Shown here one piece after another: positions 12,301 to 21,965 of a stretch of DNA of 64,000 bases. The notes under the pieces are model-generated. The model saw only the letters and a program-made list of their open reading frames with translations. It was not told the origin of the DNA and made no database searches. The stretch is from Ehretia macrophylla (taxonomy: Eukaryota > Streptophyta > Magnoliopsida > Boraginales > Ehretiaceae): NCBI GenBank assembly GCA_037974665.1, contig CM075765.1:8313501-8377500 (forward strand), in the 5' to 3' direction. Position 1 is the stretch's first letter. Every line of letters starts with the position of its first letter. Both the position numbers and the translations under genes were made by a program.

Positions 12301-15300
12301 TGAATATTGGACTCACAACCAAGTGTAAATGACCAGGAAGAAATTAAGTTTTCTTCTTTACTCATAAGGCTGTTGTTGTCAAGTGATATAACTAGTGATA
12401 TTGTTCTCTTCTACGCTTGTATAGTTCATCGAATCATAGCAATTTGAGATCTTCAAATACAAATAATAAAATGTATATATGGCTTGTTTAGGTACATTCC
12501 AATTTTATGTTATCCTTTATTTATTTGATGTTCTTGATATGTTTTAGGCACATATTACTCTAAAACATATTTACATTTCTTTCAAAGAGTAACAAGCTTA
12601 TTCAGTCAAGAATTACTAGATGACCCAATTAAAGTACGTAGACGTTAAGGGACTCTTTCTATTTTATTCTAGTTTGTAATTCTTTCATTGAGTTTATCAC
12701 AAAGTTATCTTGAAAATTATGTTTCTAACTTAACTATTTTCATAATATTATAGTGGTTCCTTTAGCTTCATATGTGTATACTTTTTCATACATTGATGTA
12801 TGAAAACAACATGCAAAGTCTCCTAAAAAACTTGAAACAAAAGTTGATTTTTCTAAAAGAAGCTTCTACATCTAAATATAATGTAGATTAATTATGCAAA
12901 ATAATTGATCATAGATATAAATGGACTTACCAATAATATTAACCATAGCGCGTATGAAATGCCGGAAAGCAATGCCAGTGTAATGCCTAGCCAGTAATTA
13001 CAAGATTCACTTTGTCTCGTAGAAGTTGTCAAATTGTGATTAATCCTTTGAACATGTTGATTATGGTGTAATAGGTCAAACTTGGTAGACCAAAGGTGAA
13101 TTTCGCTTCCTTGATAAAATGTGAGAAGCATGGCACCACCTACACATACAAGTGTACCAACCACCTTAGCTTTGCCACTTAATGTGTGAAATGATAAAGT
13201 CTCCAACCTGTAGAAATGTTCAAATAAAAAATATGTTAATTAAGAATACACTATTATGTATTATATAAGAGGTTAATTGGCAATTAGGTTATAGTATATA
13301 TTTTAGTATCTAACCTTTTTTTTTTTTTAATTCAAGGAAGGTCTAAAATCGTACAACACATATGTGTAATCAGTAAAAATCGAGCTCGCAACCTCTTGCA
13401 TATAGAGCAAATAATTTACTATTGGACTAAAGCTCTAGTGGCTAGTATCTAACCTTTACTATCATAACATATGAACTTTCAATGTATTAACTACTATGCT
13501 TATTGTCCCTTTAACCTTACTATGCATTTTCTATTTCTGGCAAACATGTTTGATGCAATTCCTTAAAGTGTGATAAATAAGAATAAAGATTGTACACCCC
13601 TATATAACATTCATAGCATCAAAACATGTTGGCTATTCTTCGATAACATCAATAAGAATAAGTCGTTACCATCTCCAACATTTTTCTAAGGAGAGAAGAA
13701 TTTAGCATCTCTTACATGTTTATATGTACTTTAGTTATCAAAATTACAAAAATATTGGTTAATCAATCCAGATATATGTTGGACTTAAACTGTTGTACAT
13801 AGATTTGGTGTGGGATCATTTGATAAGTTATCATGAAATCATTTTTTACCAAGCTGAAGAAAACTTAAGCATGAAATATAGTTTTACTAATTCAAGATGA
13901 ATTAACACACAAGTATAGGAAAAAAGACATGTAAAGGCTCCTTATTTCAATTTATCTTGATTCCTCAATCTGCATGCTAACTAGACATCTTAATCAAAAG
14001 TCTCTAATTGGCACGTGTTGAATTATATGCCCTAAATACCAATTTTAGGACATAATAATTATATTATTTATTTAATGTAGGTAATTTATTTAAATATCAT
14101 TAATGCGATTAACTATTTAAATAAAACTCCTTAGAATAATATTTATAGATTCTATCATTAAGAGTTAGGATATGAGTGACAAAATCTATATTCATAAATA
14201 TATTCTAAAATAGTCCCCGATCATAGGATTAATTAATTGGGCGTTAATTTATCCAGAAAGATCGGATTGCAATCTACCATCTAGATAATATGGGATATAG
14301 ATTTGGGAAATTAATCTCATATCGTAAGGGTAGATGTATAAGCGCTTGTTGATGATAAGTGACTAGACATGACCGCTAATATAACGAATTACATGGAATG
14401 GTAAATAATTCGTTGTATAGTATAATGGTACAATTAGTCCTTAGACCTAAGACACCACGGTTATCTTGTGCTAGGGATAATATAATTTGCTGGTGCAATA
14501 AAGTTAGTCCTCATCAATGATTAGATAATGTACTTAGTGGTTACGATCTATCTCGGCATGAAGATAGGTGTGTATAGATATGGAATCTGTCAATTAAGAA
14601 TCCTATGCGATCTATTAATCGAGTAACTAGAAATCCTTGGTCGAGGTAGAATAGTGAAAGTCATTCCACGTATTATTAATAAGTTACTGATTAAATAGAT
14701 TTGGACATATGATTGAGTAATAGAGTTTGACGACTCTATCCATAACTCTGGCTCAATCGGGATAATTCAGACATAAGAAATTAGTTGCATGACAATTACT
14801 AAGGGTTCGTAGAATTTAAACTTCATCATTAGTTGGGTAGTCGTGATATACTGCTAGGTATCACTCACGACTTGCAAGAATTAAATTAGAGGAGTTCTAA
14901 TTAAATATTAATTGTATTAATATTATTTTGCTGCCAATTAATTATGAACCTAAGAGGTCACACACAAAAGAGATCGAAAATCAATCAACAAGAAAAGTAA
15001 ATTAAATATTAGAAGAGTCTAATATTTAATTGGACTTAAGACTGATTAGATTGAAATATTAGTCCAATCATTAATCAGTCCAAGTCCGGTAGTTAGGACT
15101 GGCCCAAAAGCTAGTCCTAATATGTTCAAGGTTTCCTATAAATAGGAAACTATGATAGACAGAAAAACTAGCACAAATCCTTTTTTTCATAGAAAATATA
15201 TTTTCTCTAAAACTCGTAATGCGGGTTTTGCTGATTGATGGCTCGGATCTCGTGTGGATACTTTTGGAGGCTTCACAATTGGAGAGCTATGGATTCGATC

Positions 15301-18300
15301 AATTCTACAACAGATTCGTCATCATAAAAAGGTAATCCTGAAATCCTTTAATGCGTAATTAATGTCAATTATTATGCATGATTGTAATCTACATAAATAG
15401 CCATGAACGTAATGCATGAATATTTATTATTTCCGCTCTATTTATTCTTATTATAAAATTTTTAAAATACCATACACGATTCCCAACAGCACGTTGGCAT
15501 ATAAATTGGCGTGGTTGTAGTTAGGTGCCAAAAGTATCAAAGTGTTAGTGATATACCCTAATACTATGTAGTTAGGTGACCCATATAGGGCATTTTAATG
15601 TAAATTTATATTTTATCTAATGGCCTTTTGATTGACATTCATATTTCATCTTTTATTATATAAGTGTGTCCCTAATGTTTTTCATAACAGAAATATATTC
15701 TAAAATGTGTTTAGAATATCTTAGCATATTTCTTTAATATGATAAACATTTAAATATATTCATAGTTTTTAGATTATTATACTAGGGCTAAGATAATCAA
15801 TTACGGACTATTACATGTATTATTACCTTTGATTAATATTTGATATTAATGATAAGGAATGACAAGTCACGTGCGATACCAACATAGGATGCAATTAACA
15901 AACGTGTGAATGATTATTAGTGGAATAGATCATTGAATGTGACATGAATAATAAATTACATGACTTTGGATTAATAATTTATTATTTGTTGTGTTGTGCA
16001 TGTAATCCTTTGACTTGAGAAATTACGGCTATCATATGTATTAGGGTTTAAATCTTGTGCTTAGACAATACCTGTCTTTGGAAACAAAGACGGGTCACGG
16101 CCTTGTGCGGATTATTCTTATAGTATAGGGACTGACAAGTAATTATCAAGAGAGGATTCGTTAACTTACGGCGTAAGGCGATATCCTATGCGATCTAATT
16201 TCGGTTGTAGAATGAGGCATGAAAGATGGAAATGAATTTTTACATTGTTGTCATCTCTCATTTCATCATTTAGATCTAATTATAGAATCGAATTTGTGGA
16301 CTTAATTGTATCATGGTCCTTATTGGATCGGGACATATTAACAAAAGGATTAGATTGCATGCTAATTCGCAACTATAAATAGGTCCACATGAATCGGACT
16401 TCATTACCGTATAAATTGTCTTAATATGTTACTAGATATCACTCAAGAACGTGAGGGTATTTCAATAATGTCAGAGACATTCTCAAAATAAATTAAAAGG
16501 TTTAATTTTTTCCTTATTGCTATACGACGGTAAATCTATAAAGTCACATACAATAAAATATTAATGAGGAGTTTCTAATAAGCTTGAAACAAATTCAAAG
16601 GCGTTAAGGAGTTAACGATGTTATGATTGACTATTAAAAGTTAATAGGGGCAAAAGTATAAATATTTAAATTATTGGCGACAATGTGAAAGTATGAAAAA
16701 GTATTTTCCATAAATTAATGTAATAGTGATTAGGCTAATTAAACAAATGCATTAGTGGATTAATCATATGAGAAAGATGAAAAGCACTTAAATGTGGTTT
16801 ATGTTTTGCCATATTGGAAATTTAGCATTTTTCAATTGAGAAACAATTGAGATAGATAAGTTAGTGGAATTCTATGGCAATCTTCACTAAAGAAGTTAGT
16901 GGGATTTTATGACAAGAATTCACCAATTCAAGCCATACAAAGAAAACTAGCCATGCATTAAATGATAGTGGAGATAGATAAGTTGGCAAAACCTAATCCA
17001 CATTTAGTGTTTTTCATCTTTCTCGTATAATTAATTCACTAATACATTTGCTTAATTATCTTAATTATTATTAGATTAATTTATGGAAACAACTTTTGAT
17101 ATTTGTACATTGGCCCTAATATTTTAAATATATATACTTTTGCCCCATTAACTTTTAATGGTCAATCATAACATCGTTATCTCCTTAACGCTTTGAATTT
17201 GTTTCGAGCTTATTAGAAACTCCTCATTAATATTTTATTGTGTGTGACTCTTTAGATTCACCATCGTATAGCAATGAGGAAAAAATTAAACACCATTTAA
17301 TTTATTCCGAGAATGTCTTTAGCATTCTCGAAATACCCTCACGTTCTAGGTTGACGTCTAAAAACATGCCTAGATAATTTATACAGTAATGAAATCCATT
17401 TCTTGTGAATCTATTTGTGGTCGAGAATTAACGTGCAATCCAATCCTTCTATTAATATGTCTCGATCGAATGAGGACCATGAAATGATTAAGTTCACAAA
17501 TTCGATTATACGCTCAGATCTAGTCAATGGAATAAGGAATCAAGGTTCCTCTATTTTGGAGATGTATTGAAACAATTGTTCATGCAAAACTAAATATATA
17601 TATATATATTGTATCCGTTAACATAGACTAAGTATTTCTTTTGAAAACAAAGTAGAATAAAAGTTGTACGATATAGACCGGAATGATTAAGAGAAAGTAG
17701 AAAATAGGAATGGATAATTAGTACCTGAGTATAATAGCTATGACAAATGTGATTGCTGGAACAAGGTTATATATTGCTGTCACATATGTAGGAGATATCA
17801 TGGTTATGCTTGTGAAAAATAAGTTAGAGAAGAGTGTTCCCCTGCAATACAAAATTAAAAGACAACATATATTATTTTCAATTACTTTATCTTTTGGTAG
17901 TCAAAGTATATATGTTTTTGAGTTTGGAAGTTGAAAGGAGAAGTAACTTCTACCTTTAAAATTGGTTACAAAAGATGACCAATAACCAATAGGTATTTGG
18001 TCTAGTGGTATGTTTTTTATTGTGAGTGTGAGAGATTGTGAGATTAATTTTTATGGGTAATATCATTTGATATATATTATACGACTTAAGTCTCCCTTAA
18101 ATGAAAAAAAAAAGAGGATAACAATAACTCACCCTAGTAACCCTGAAAGAAATGATTGAAATATGACTATCCATGTCAACTTTGGCCTTTTATTTCTGCA
18201 TAAAAAGAGGCAAAAATTATATCTCAATCACGTAATTAAGAGAGTTTTAAAATGACAAATATCCAAATATTGGCCCTTTATGGCTTATCAGTGACGCGAC

Positions 18301-20734
18301 TAATGACTTTTTAAGTAGAATCAATAATTTATCTCTAATAATAATAATTTATGCAATAGTCTTGCCCGATTGTGAGTATCGAATTAAAATTTTGTTTATT
18401 CCTCACACATTTCCAAGTATAAAGCTCTTTAAGCTTGTCTGGGTGCGTCCTGTTTGAAGTTATCATGTACGTACAACTATGTCAATAATTTATAATACAG
18501 TAGATAGAATATTGAAAATATATATCTCCTAAATTTTCAGTCTTAAACAAAATATATTTCTCTTCATTAATGGGATTATAGCACTCATAATAATAAAAAA
18601 GAAAGCAATATCTACAAGTTTTCAACTAATTTCATTCTCTGCATTTTAGGAACATAGTTCCGTTATCTTTTCGGGCAAAATATTAAAAACAAAAAATATA
18701 AAAAAAGACGGATATGTTGTCATAAGCATAATTCCTATTAAGTAGGTCAAATTTGAGATTAGTTCTTGATTTGCTTATTGTTTGATAATACTTCTAACTA
18801 AAATTTTACAGTCGAAAAATCTACCGTTCAAAAGTTAAAATTTTATAATTATTCCAAACAAAGCCGTATTCTTCAAAATGCTTATGCTCTATTGGATGTA
18901 GAAATGAAAACGGTTCAAATAATCACGAAAAATAACAAAATCGTAACTAAAATTATTTTGCAAACCAATAACCATAACTATAACCAAAACCTAACGGTTT
19001 TTAAAATTATTAATCATAACCGTTACCATTAAAGATTCAAAAAATTACAGTTAATCATAACCTTTTAACTAAAAAAATAAAAAAATAGTTTACGTAAATA
19101 AAAGCTAAAAAATGTGAGAAAAATTAACTTAAATATAAAGAAACCAAAAATAAAAGAATCCAAGCCAATGATAAAATTTGAAATAAATTACATAATGATT
19201 TTAATGAGAAAAAATCAAAATCAAGAAGTTATGTAAAAAAAAAAAAAACTTATTGGTACCTATCGGTTACCTCTTAAAAAAATCAAACTCTAACTGATAT
19301 CCATTGATTTTCATTCTCAAATTTTTATTAGACGGATACCCTTCGATTTTAAATTTAAACCTTAACTATTAATATTCCTAATTGGATGGACAATTCTTTA
19401 AGGCCGAGGATGTAACCATATTGGACGCTTATAGGACATGACACCAGTAGATGCATTTCAAGCACACTAAAAATGTGTTAGAATACTAAAATAAAAGAAA
19501 ATATTTAACCACGCATACCTAACACATACTATATATCTAGGCGTGTTGGACTTTCCTTACGCATGCAATATTGTGATAATCTCATAGTCTGTTACGTGTA
19601 GTTTTATATTTATTTGAACTTTGAAACTAACCTACTTTTTCACTAAAGTTATGCTCCTACAATTGTACTATGGTGATTTATCCATAAATTTAATACTATT
19701 TTTAATTTTTATTTTGAAGAACTTTATCTTTGTATGTATATGCTTAAATATCAACATACTAGAGTTTAATCTCATAATTTGTATATGTACGTGTATATAT
19801 AAATATTTGTGATCAATGTCCTTGTCAGGCTGTGTCATGCTTTTGGAAAAATTTGAATGAGATTATGTTTGAATGAGCTTCTAGAAGTGCCAAATTGTTA
19901 AATTTCTTGTATTATATTCGTGAATTGTCATTCTCAAGAAAACTTCAATTCTTGGAAGTTGAAGTCCGGCGACTAACATACCATGTTTTGCATATACTTT
20001 TCAATAGCTAGTTGAATTATAACTAAAGTGATAGTATGAGATATAACTATGACCCCAGATGAAAGAGAAATATAAACAATTGTCAGAAAGTGACAATTAT
20101 GTTGGTTTTGCTGGAAAAAAATATATATTTTTGCATGAGACAGATATATGCATGTAGAAAAGGAAGAAGGACTAATACCCTATAAGTGAATTTTTGATCT
20201 TTATCGTATGTCACAAACACATCTCCTATCTTTTAAAATATAAAATTTTAATTATTAAATTTTGGAACTCCTGACACCATATCGTTTATGGAATAACAGT
20301 AAAGTTGGTGGCACAAGAAAAAAAAAATTGACTTTATCATTACTTTTCTAACATCAATAATAAAAAGACAAATTGTATTACAAATTACAAAGTTAATTAA
20401 AAAAATTTAAATATAATACTTGTGAATATAAAATATCTAATTGTCAATCACGGTAAAAATCAGGAACTAACTAGGACATGAACCCGAAGCAGAAATAAAA
20501 ATCTATATAAATAAAAAATGTAAGCAGTTACCTCTCAACAATAAGGGCTATAGGGGCAAGAAAGGCTGTTGCGAAGATCCATCTATAGGCTACCATAACC
20601 CTCATGGTCATACCATCATTATCTGCAAATTTAGAGATGATGATATTCCCCGCAAGCAGCAATTGAGCTACAATCATGGCTACTACGTGTGATAATAACC
20701 CATGAAATGTGTTAGTATTTTTTTCAGCACCCAT
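7639..20734 (-). CDS. WAT1-related (nodulin-21, EamA) membrane transporter, seven exons
   Basis: The gene encodes a polytopic membrane protein of the plant drug/metabolite transporter group (EamA). Family members such as WAT1 and the UMAMITs move auxin or amino acids across the tonoplast or plasma membrane; the substrate here is not known. Exons on the minus strand: 20734-20532, 18195-18133, 17841-17725, 13207-12931, 10831-10673, 9255-9104, 7840-7639. They sum to 1173 nt, 390 codons plus TAA, with every junction in phase and GT/AG at every intron. The first EamA repeat (residues ~12-150) holds LLAGNIIISKFA, then YRWIFATAFLAPIAL and YVTAIYNLVPAITFVIA. The second (~185-325) holds SGISYALWLILL, GSGLVVILLTWCSRIRGP and SLLLDEALRLG. 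About ten membrane helices are expected and the length is normal for the family. The start at 20734 is preferred over an in-frame ATG at 20773 because it gives the usual short N-terminus. Introns are full of mobile elements but no exon is broken. The last exon could instead splice at 7682. Confidence 0.9.
8372..8542 (-). mobile_element. tRNA-derived SINE, family A copy 2, with a TA-repeat tail
   Basis: Same family as 6744-6869: the minus-strand head is GCCACTGGAATTTTGGTCTA, with a B-box-like GTTGTGAGCTCGAATTTCG. The tail end runs into a (TA)n tract (8379-8420). AAATAATGTAT flanks the element (8361-8371 and 8545-8555). It lies in intron 6. Confidence 0.8.
8379..8420. repeat. (TA)n microsatellite
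   Basis: About 20 TA units. They appear to have grown at the tail of the SINE copy in intron 6. Confidence 0.9.
8573..8960. mobile_element. MITE fragment with terminal palindrome (same family as 21231-21965)
   Basis: It starts CTGTTTGAAACAAATGAATT and continues with text that is the reverse complement of the right part of the element at 21231-21965 (blocks such as AATTTACAAATTCA and GGACAAAATTACC). Near its start, 8581-8616 is a 36-base near-perfect palindrome with one mismatched pair. The far end is not resolved. It lies in intron 6 of the transporter. Confidence 0.55.
9104..9255 (-). CDS. WAT1-related transporter, exon 6
   Basis: 152 bp, acceptor TGTAG, donor GGAAG|GTATAT. It encodes the second EamA repeat core from GVLGSGLVVILLTW to SLLLDEALRLG and ends in phase 2. 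Confidence 0.92.
9305..9342. repeat. (CA)n microsatellite
   Basis: About 19 CA units in intron 5, some 50 bases upstream of the exon 6 acceptor in gene orientation. Confidence 0.9.
9492..10605. mobile_element. Non-autonomous Mutator-like element (MULE) with long inverted ends
   Basis: The left end, from GAGTAAAATGTACCATACC, and the right end, complement of GAGTAAAATGCACCATACTC, form inverted repeats over more than 100 bases, including TAAAGTTGCGT and CCTGTGTTTTCAAA. TTTACTTAA lies directly outside both ends (9483-9491 and 10606-10614), an exact 9-bp target duplication typical of Mutator-type transposition. The 1114-bp element has no transposase. It fills most of intron 5, ending under 70 bases from the exon 5 donor. 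Confidence 0.87.
10673..10831 (-). CDS. WAT1-related transporter, exon 5
   Basis: 159 bp, 53 codons, phase 0 at both ends. Acceptor TTATAG, donor TTG|GTAATT. It encodes the linker with YPCHYSSTALMSFMGAIQS and WRLGWNIRLLTAFY, both strongly family-like. Confidence 0.93.
10832..12930. other. Intron 4 of the transporter
   Basis: Apart from the SINE at 12025-12136 it is AT-rich non-coding sequence. Two long T runs (11459-11474 and 11581-11594) bracket a ~120-base segment with AAAGCT motifs, possibly another small decayed insertion. Confidence 0.6.
12025..12136 (+). mobile_element. tRNA-derived SINE in intron 4
   Basis: Head AGGACTAGCTTAGTGATAG, B-box-like ATCAGAGTTCGAATTTC, then an A-rich tail of AAAAAGAAA units. 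AAAAGTGAAACAACATAG (12007-12024) recurs with one mismatch at 12137-12154. This is a different family from the copies at 6744, 8372 and 13319. Confidence 0.82.
12931..13207 (-). CDS. WAT1-related transporter, exon 4
   Basis: 277 bp, acceptor CTACAG, donor TTG|GTAAGT. It contains SGKAKVVGTLVCVGGAMLLTF, the end of the first EamA repeat, then a long hydrophilic loop and SGISYALWLILL opening the second repeat. Confidence 0.93.
13319..13442 (-). mobile_element. tRNA-derived SINE, family A copy 3
   Basis: Minus-strand head GCCACTAGAGCTTTAGTCC, B-box-like GTTGCGAGCTCGATTTTT, A-rich end. TAGTATCTAACCTTT flanks it exactly (13304-13318 and 13443-13457). It lies in intron 3, in the same orientation as the gene. 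Confidence 0.87.
14016..15488 (+). mobile_element. Solo LTR, 1.47 kb, in intron 3
   Basis: The unit begins TGTTGAATTATATGCCC and ends GATTCCCAACA, the TG...CA form of an LTR. GCACG flanks both sides (14011-14015 and 15489-15493), an exact 5-bp target duplication. No internal retrotransposon region lies between, so this is a solo LTR left by LTR-LTR recombination. A TATA-like CCTATAAATAGG near 15134 fits the LTR's own promoter on the plus strand, antisense to the transporter. Superfamily is not certain; text style is copia-like. Confidence 0.83.
16255..17530. repeat. Large imperfect inverted repeat of LTR-like sequence in intron 3
   Basis: The left arm (~16255-16812) and right arm (~16984-17530) are complementary over about 550 bases with many mismatches. 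Readable pairs include TGAGGAGTTTCTAATAAGCT against its complement, and GCAATCCAATCCTTCTATTA against the left arm. The spacer is ~170 bases. The left side continues outward to ~15560 with LTR-like text that has no counterpart on the right. Transcribed as intron, it would fold into a long hairpin. Confidence 0.72.
17725..17841 (-). CDS. WAT1-related transporter, exon 3
   Basis: 117 bp, acceptor TTGCAG, donor CTCAG|GTACTA. It encodes the helix-rich segment with SNLFFTSITMISPTYVTAIY and NLVPAITFVIAIIL, the best-conserved part of the family. Confidence 0.94.
17984..18110 (+). mobile_element. tRNA-Pro-derived SINE-like insertion in intron 2
   Basis: GTATTTGGTCTAGTGGTATG matches the 5' part of plant tRNA-Pro. 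A decayed B box and a poly-A run follow. A weak duplication (ATAACCAAT / ATAACAAT) may flank it. It ends just upstream of the exon 2 donor. Confidence 0.55.
18133..18195 (-). CDS. WAT1-related transporter, exon 2
   Basis: 63 bp, acceptor TCTGCAG, donor CTAGG|GTGAG. It encodes RPKLTWIVIFQSFLSGLLG, the conserved loop and helix after the first two membrane segments. Confidence 0.92.
18196..20531. other. Intron 1 of the transporter, 2.3 kb, AT-rich
   Basis: Nothing with readable ends was found. The segment 18900-19380 repeats words around ATAACCATAACTATAACC and may be a decayed repeat. Confidence 0.55.
20532..20734 (-). CDS. WAT1-related transporter, exon 1
   Basis: 203 bp from ATG at 20734 to GAGAG|GTAACT. 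It encodes the N-terminus and first two helices, including VVAMIVAQLLLAGNIIISKF and MRVMVAYRWIFATAFLAP. Confidence 0.92.
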
Positions 20735-20819
20735 CACTCTCCCTCTCTCTCTCTCTTTTTTCTGCCCCCACACAATCCTTGTGTGCTTGAAGAAATTGGA
20801 AGAGATGGAGATGACAAGG

Positions 20820-20864
20820 GCTTATAAACTAAGCTAATAATGAATACCAGCTACATATATAGTT
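20820..20864 (-). promoter_or_regulatory. Candidate core promoter of the transporter
   Basis: On the minus strand ACTATATATG (~20850-20862) and TTTATAAG (~20822-20830) lie 90-125 bases upstream of the ATG. Either could be the TATA box. A GA-rich stretch at 20743-20760 would be in the 5' UTR. Confidence 0.45.
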
Positions 20865-21230
20865 CCCAAGGAATATAGGATTGAATAGAACTGAAAAGGG
20901 GATATATAGCATAATAGTTTAGAGATGGTGACACATGAAAAGTGGACAAGATACTAATTTTGTGGTGAAGGAGAATAAAACGGAACTATTTCTGCAACTT
21001 TTAATACAGAATAGTTAACTTATGTATTAATTTGTACCACAAAATAGGCATAAGAGGGTCGTCCCACCACACAAAGAAGGAACGTAAAAATAAAAAGTAA
21101 CAGTAACGTATCCAATTCTTCAATGACAATTCACCTTTCTTTTTCTTGATCATCTGAAAAACGAATTCAAAATGGCATCACTTTTTTCTTCTTTTCTATG
21201 ATCTTCATGAATATTTGATTAACAGAGTGT
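20865..21230. other. Upstream region of the transporter
   Basis: AT-rich, no recognisable gene or repeat end. It is presumably distal promoter. Confidence 0.4.
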
Positions 21231-21965
21231 TTGGAAACTTTTGTAATGTGGAATTCATTTGATTTATAAATAAATTTAGTGATGATTTGGATTTAAAAAG
21301 AAATTTCTTTATTTGAGATTAAAAAATAGTATTAATTCAATTTTAAGATTTATAAATATATTTATTGTAAATATTCTTTTATGTCCGTATATTTTAAAGC
21401 TTTATTTTTAAAATTTTGATAGAAAAATATATTCTATCAATATCACTAATCAATTTTAGAATTAAATTTAATTAATCAATATTGATGAATAAATAATACG
21501 AATAGATAATTTGTAATTTTGGATGACTAATTAAGTATGTTAAGATTACCTGAAATTAAGGATGAATGAATAAATAACTTATAATTTGGGCTTTTAATTT
21601 GAAGACAAAAAAAAAATCTGGATTAAAAAATATAAAAAATAAATTTATTGTAAAGAAGCTTGTAAGAAAAACAAGAAAAAATAATTATATAGGAAATGAG
21701 AGCAAAAGACTAAAAGCAATGAAAAGGAAATAAAATTTAGAGGGCAGTTTAGTTTTCAAAAGATGATTGACTAATTTTGTGGTTTGAAATTACAAATTTT
21801 ACCTTTTAAATAAGGATTTGGGTAAAATTTGAGTAAATTCAGAATTTACAAATCTTAAATTTTTAATTTTTTAAATAAGTGCTTTCAAATTCAAAAAGTT
21901 AAATTTATAAATAAATTTTACAAAATTTTATAAAATTTATTTGTTTCAAACAGACATTTTATTTA
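21231..21965. mobile_element. MITE with GTTTGRAAC ends
   Basis: The left end GAGTGTTTGGAAAC and the right end GTTTCAAACAGAC are imperfect inverted repeats, and the interior is AT-rich without an ORF. Its right part matches, in reverse complement, the fragment at 8573-8960, so this is a repeat family. No clean target duplication was seen. Confidence 0.6.
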
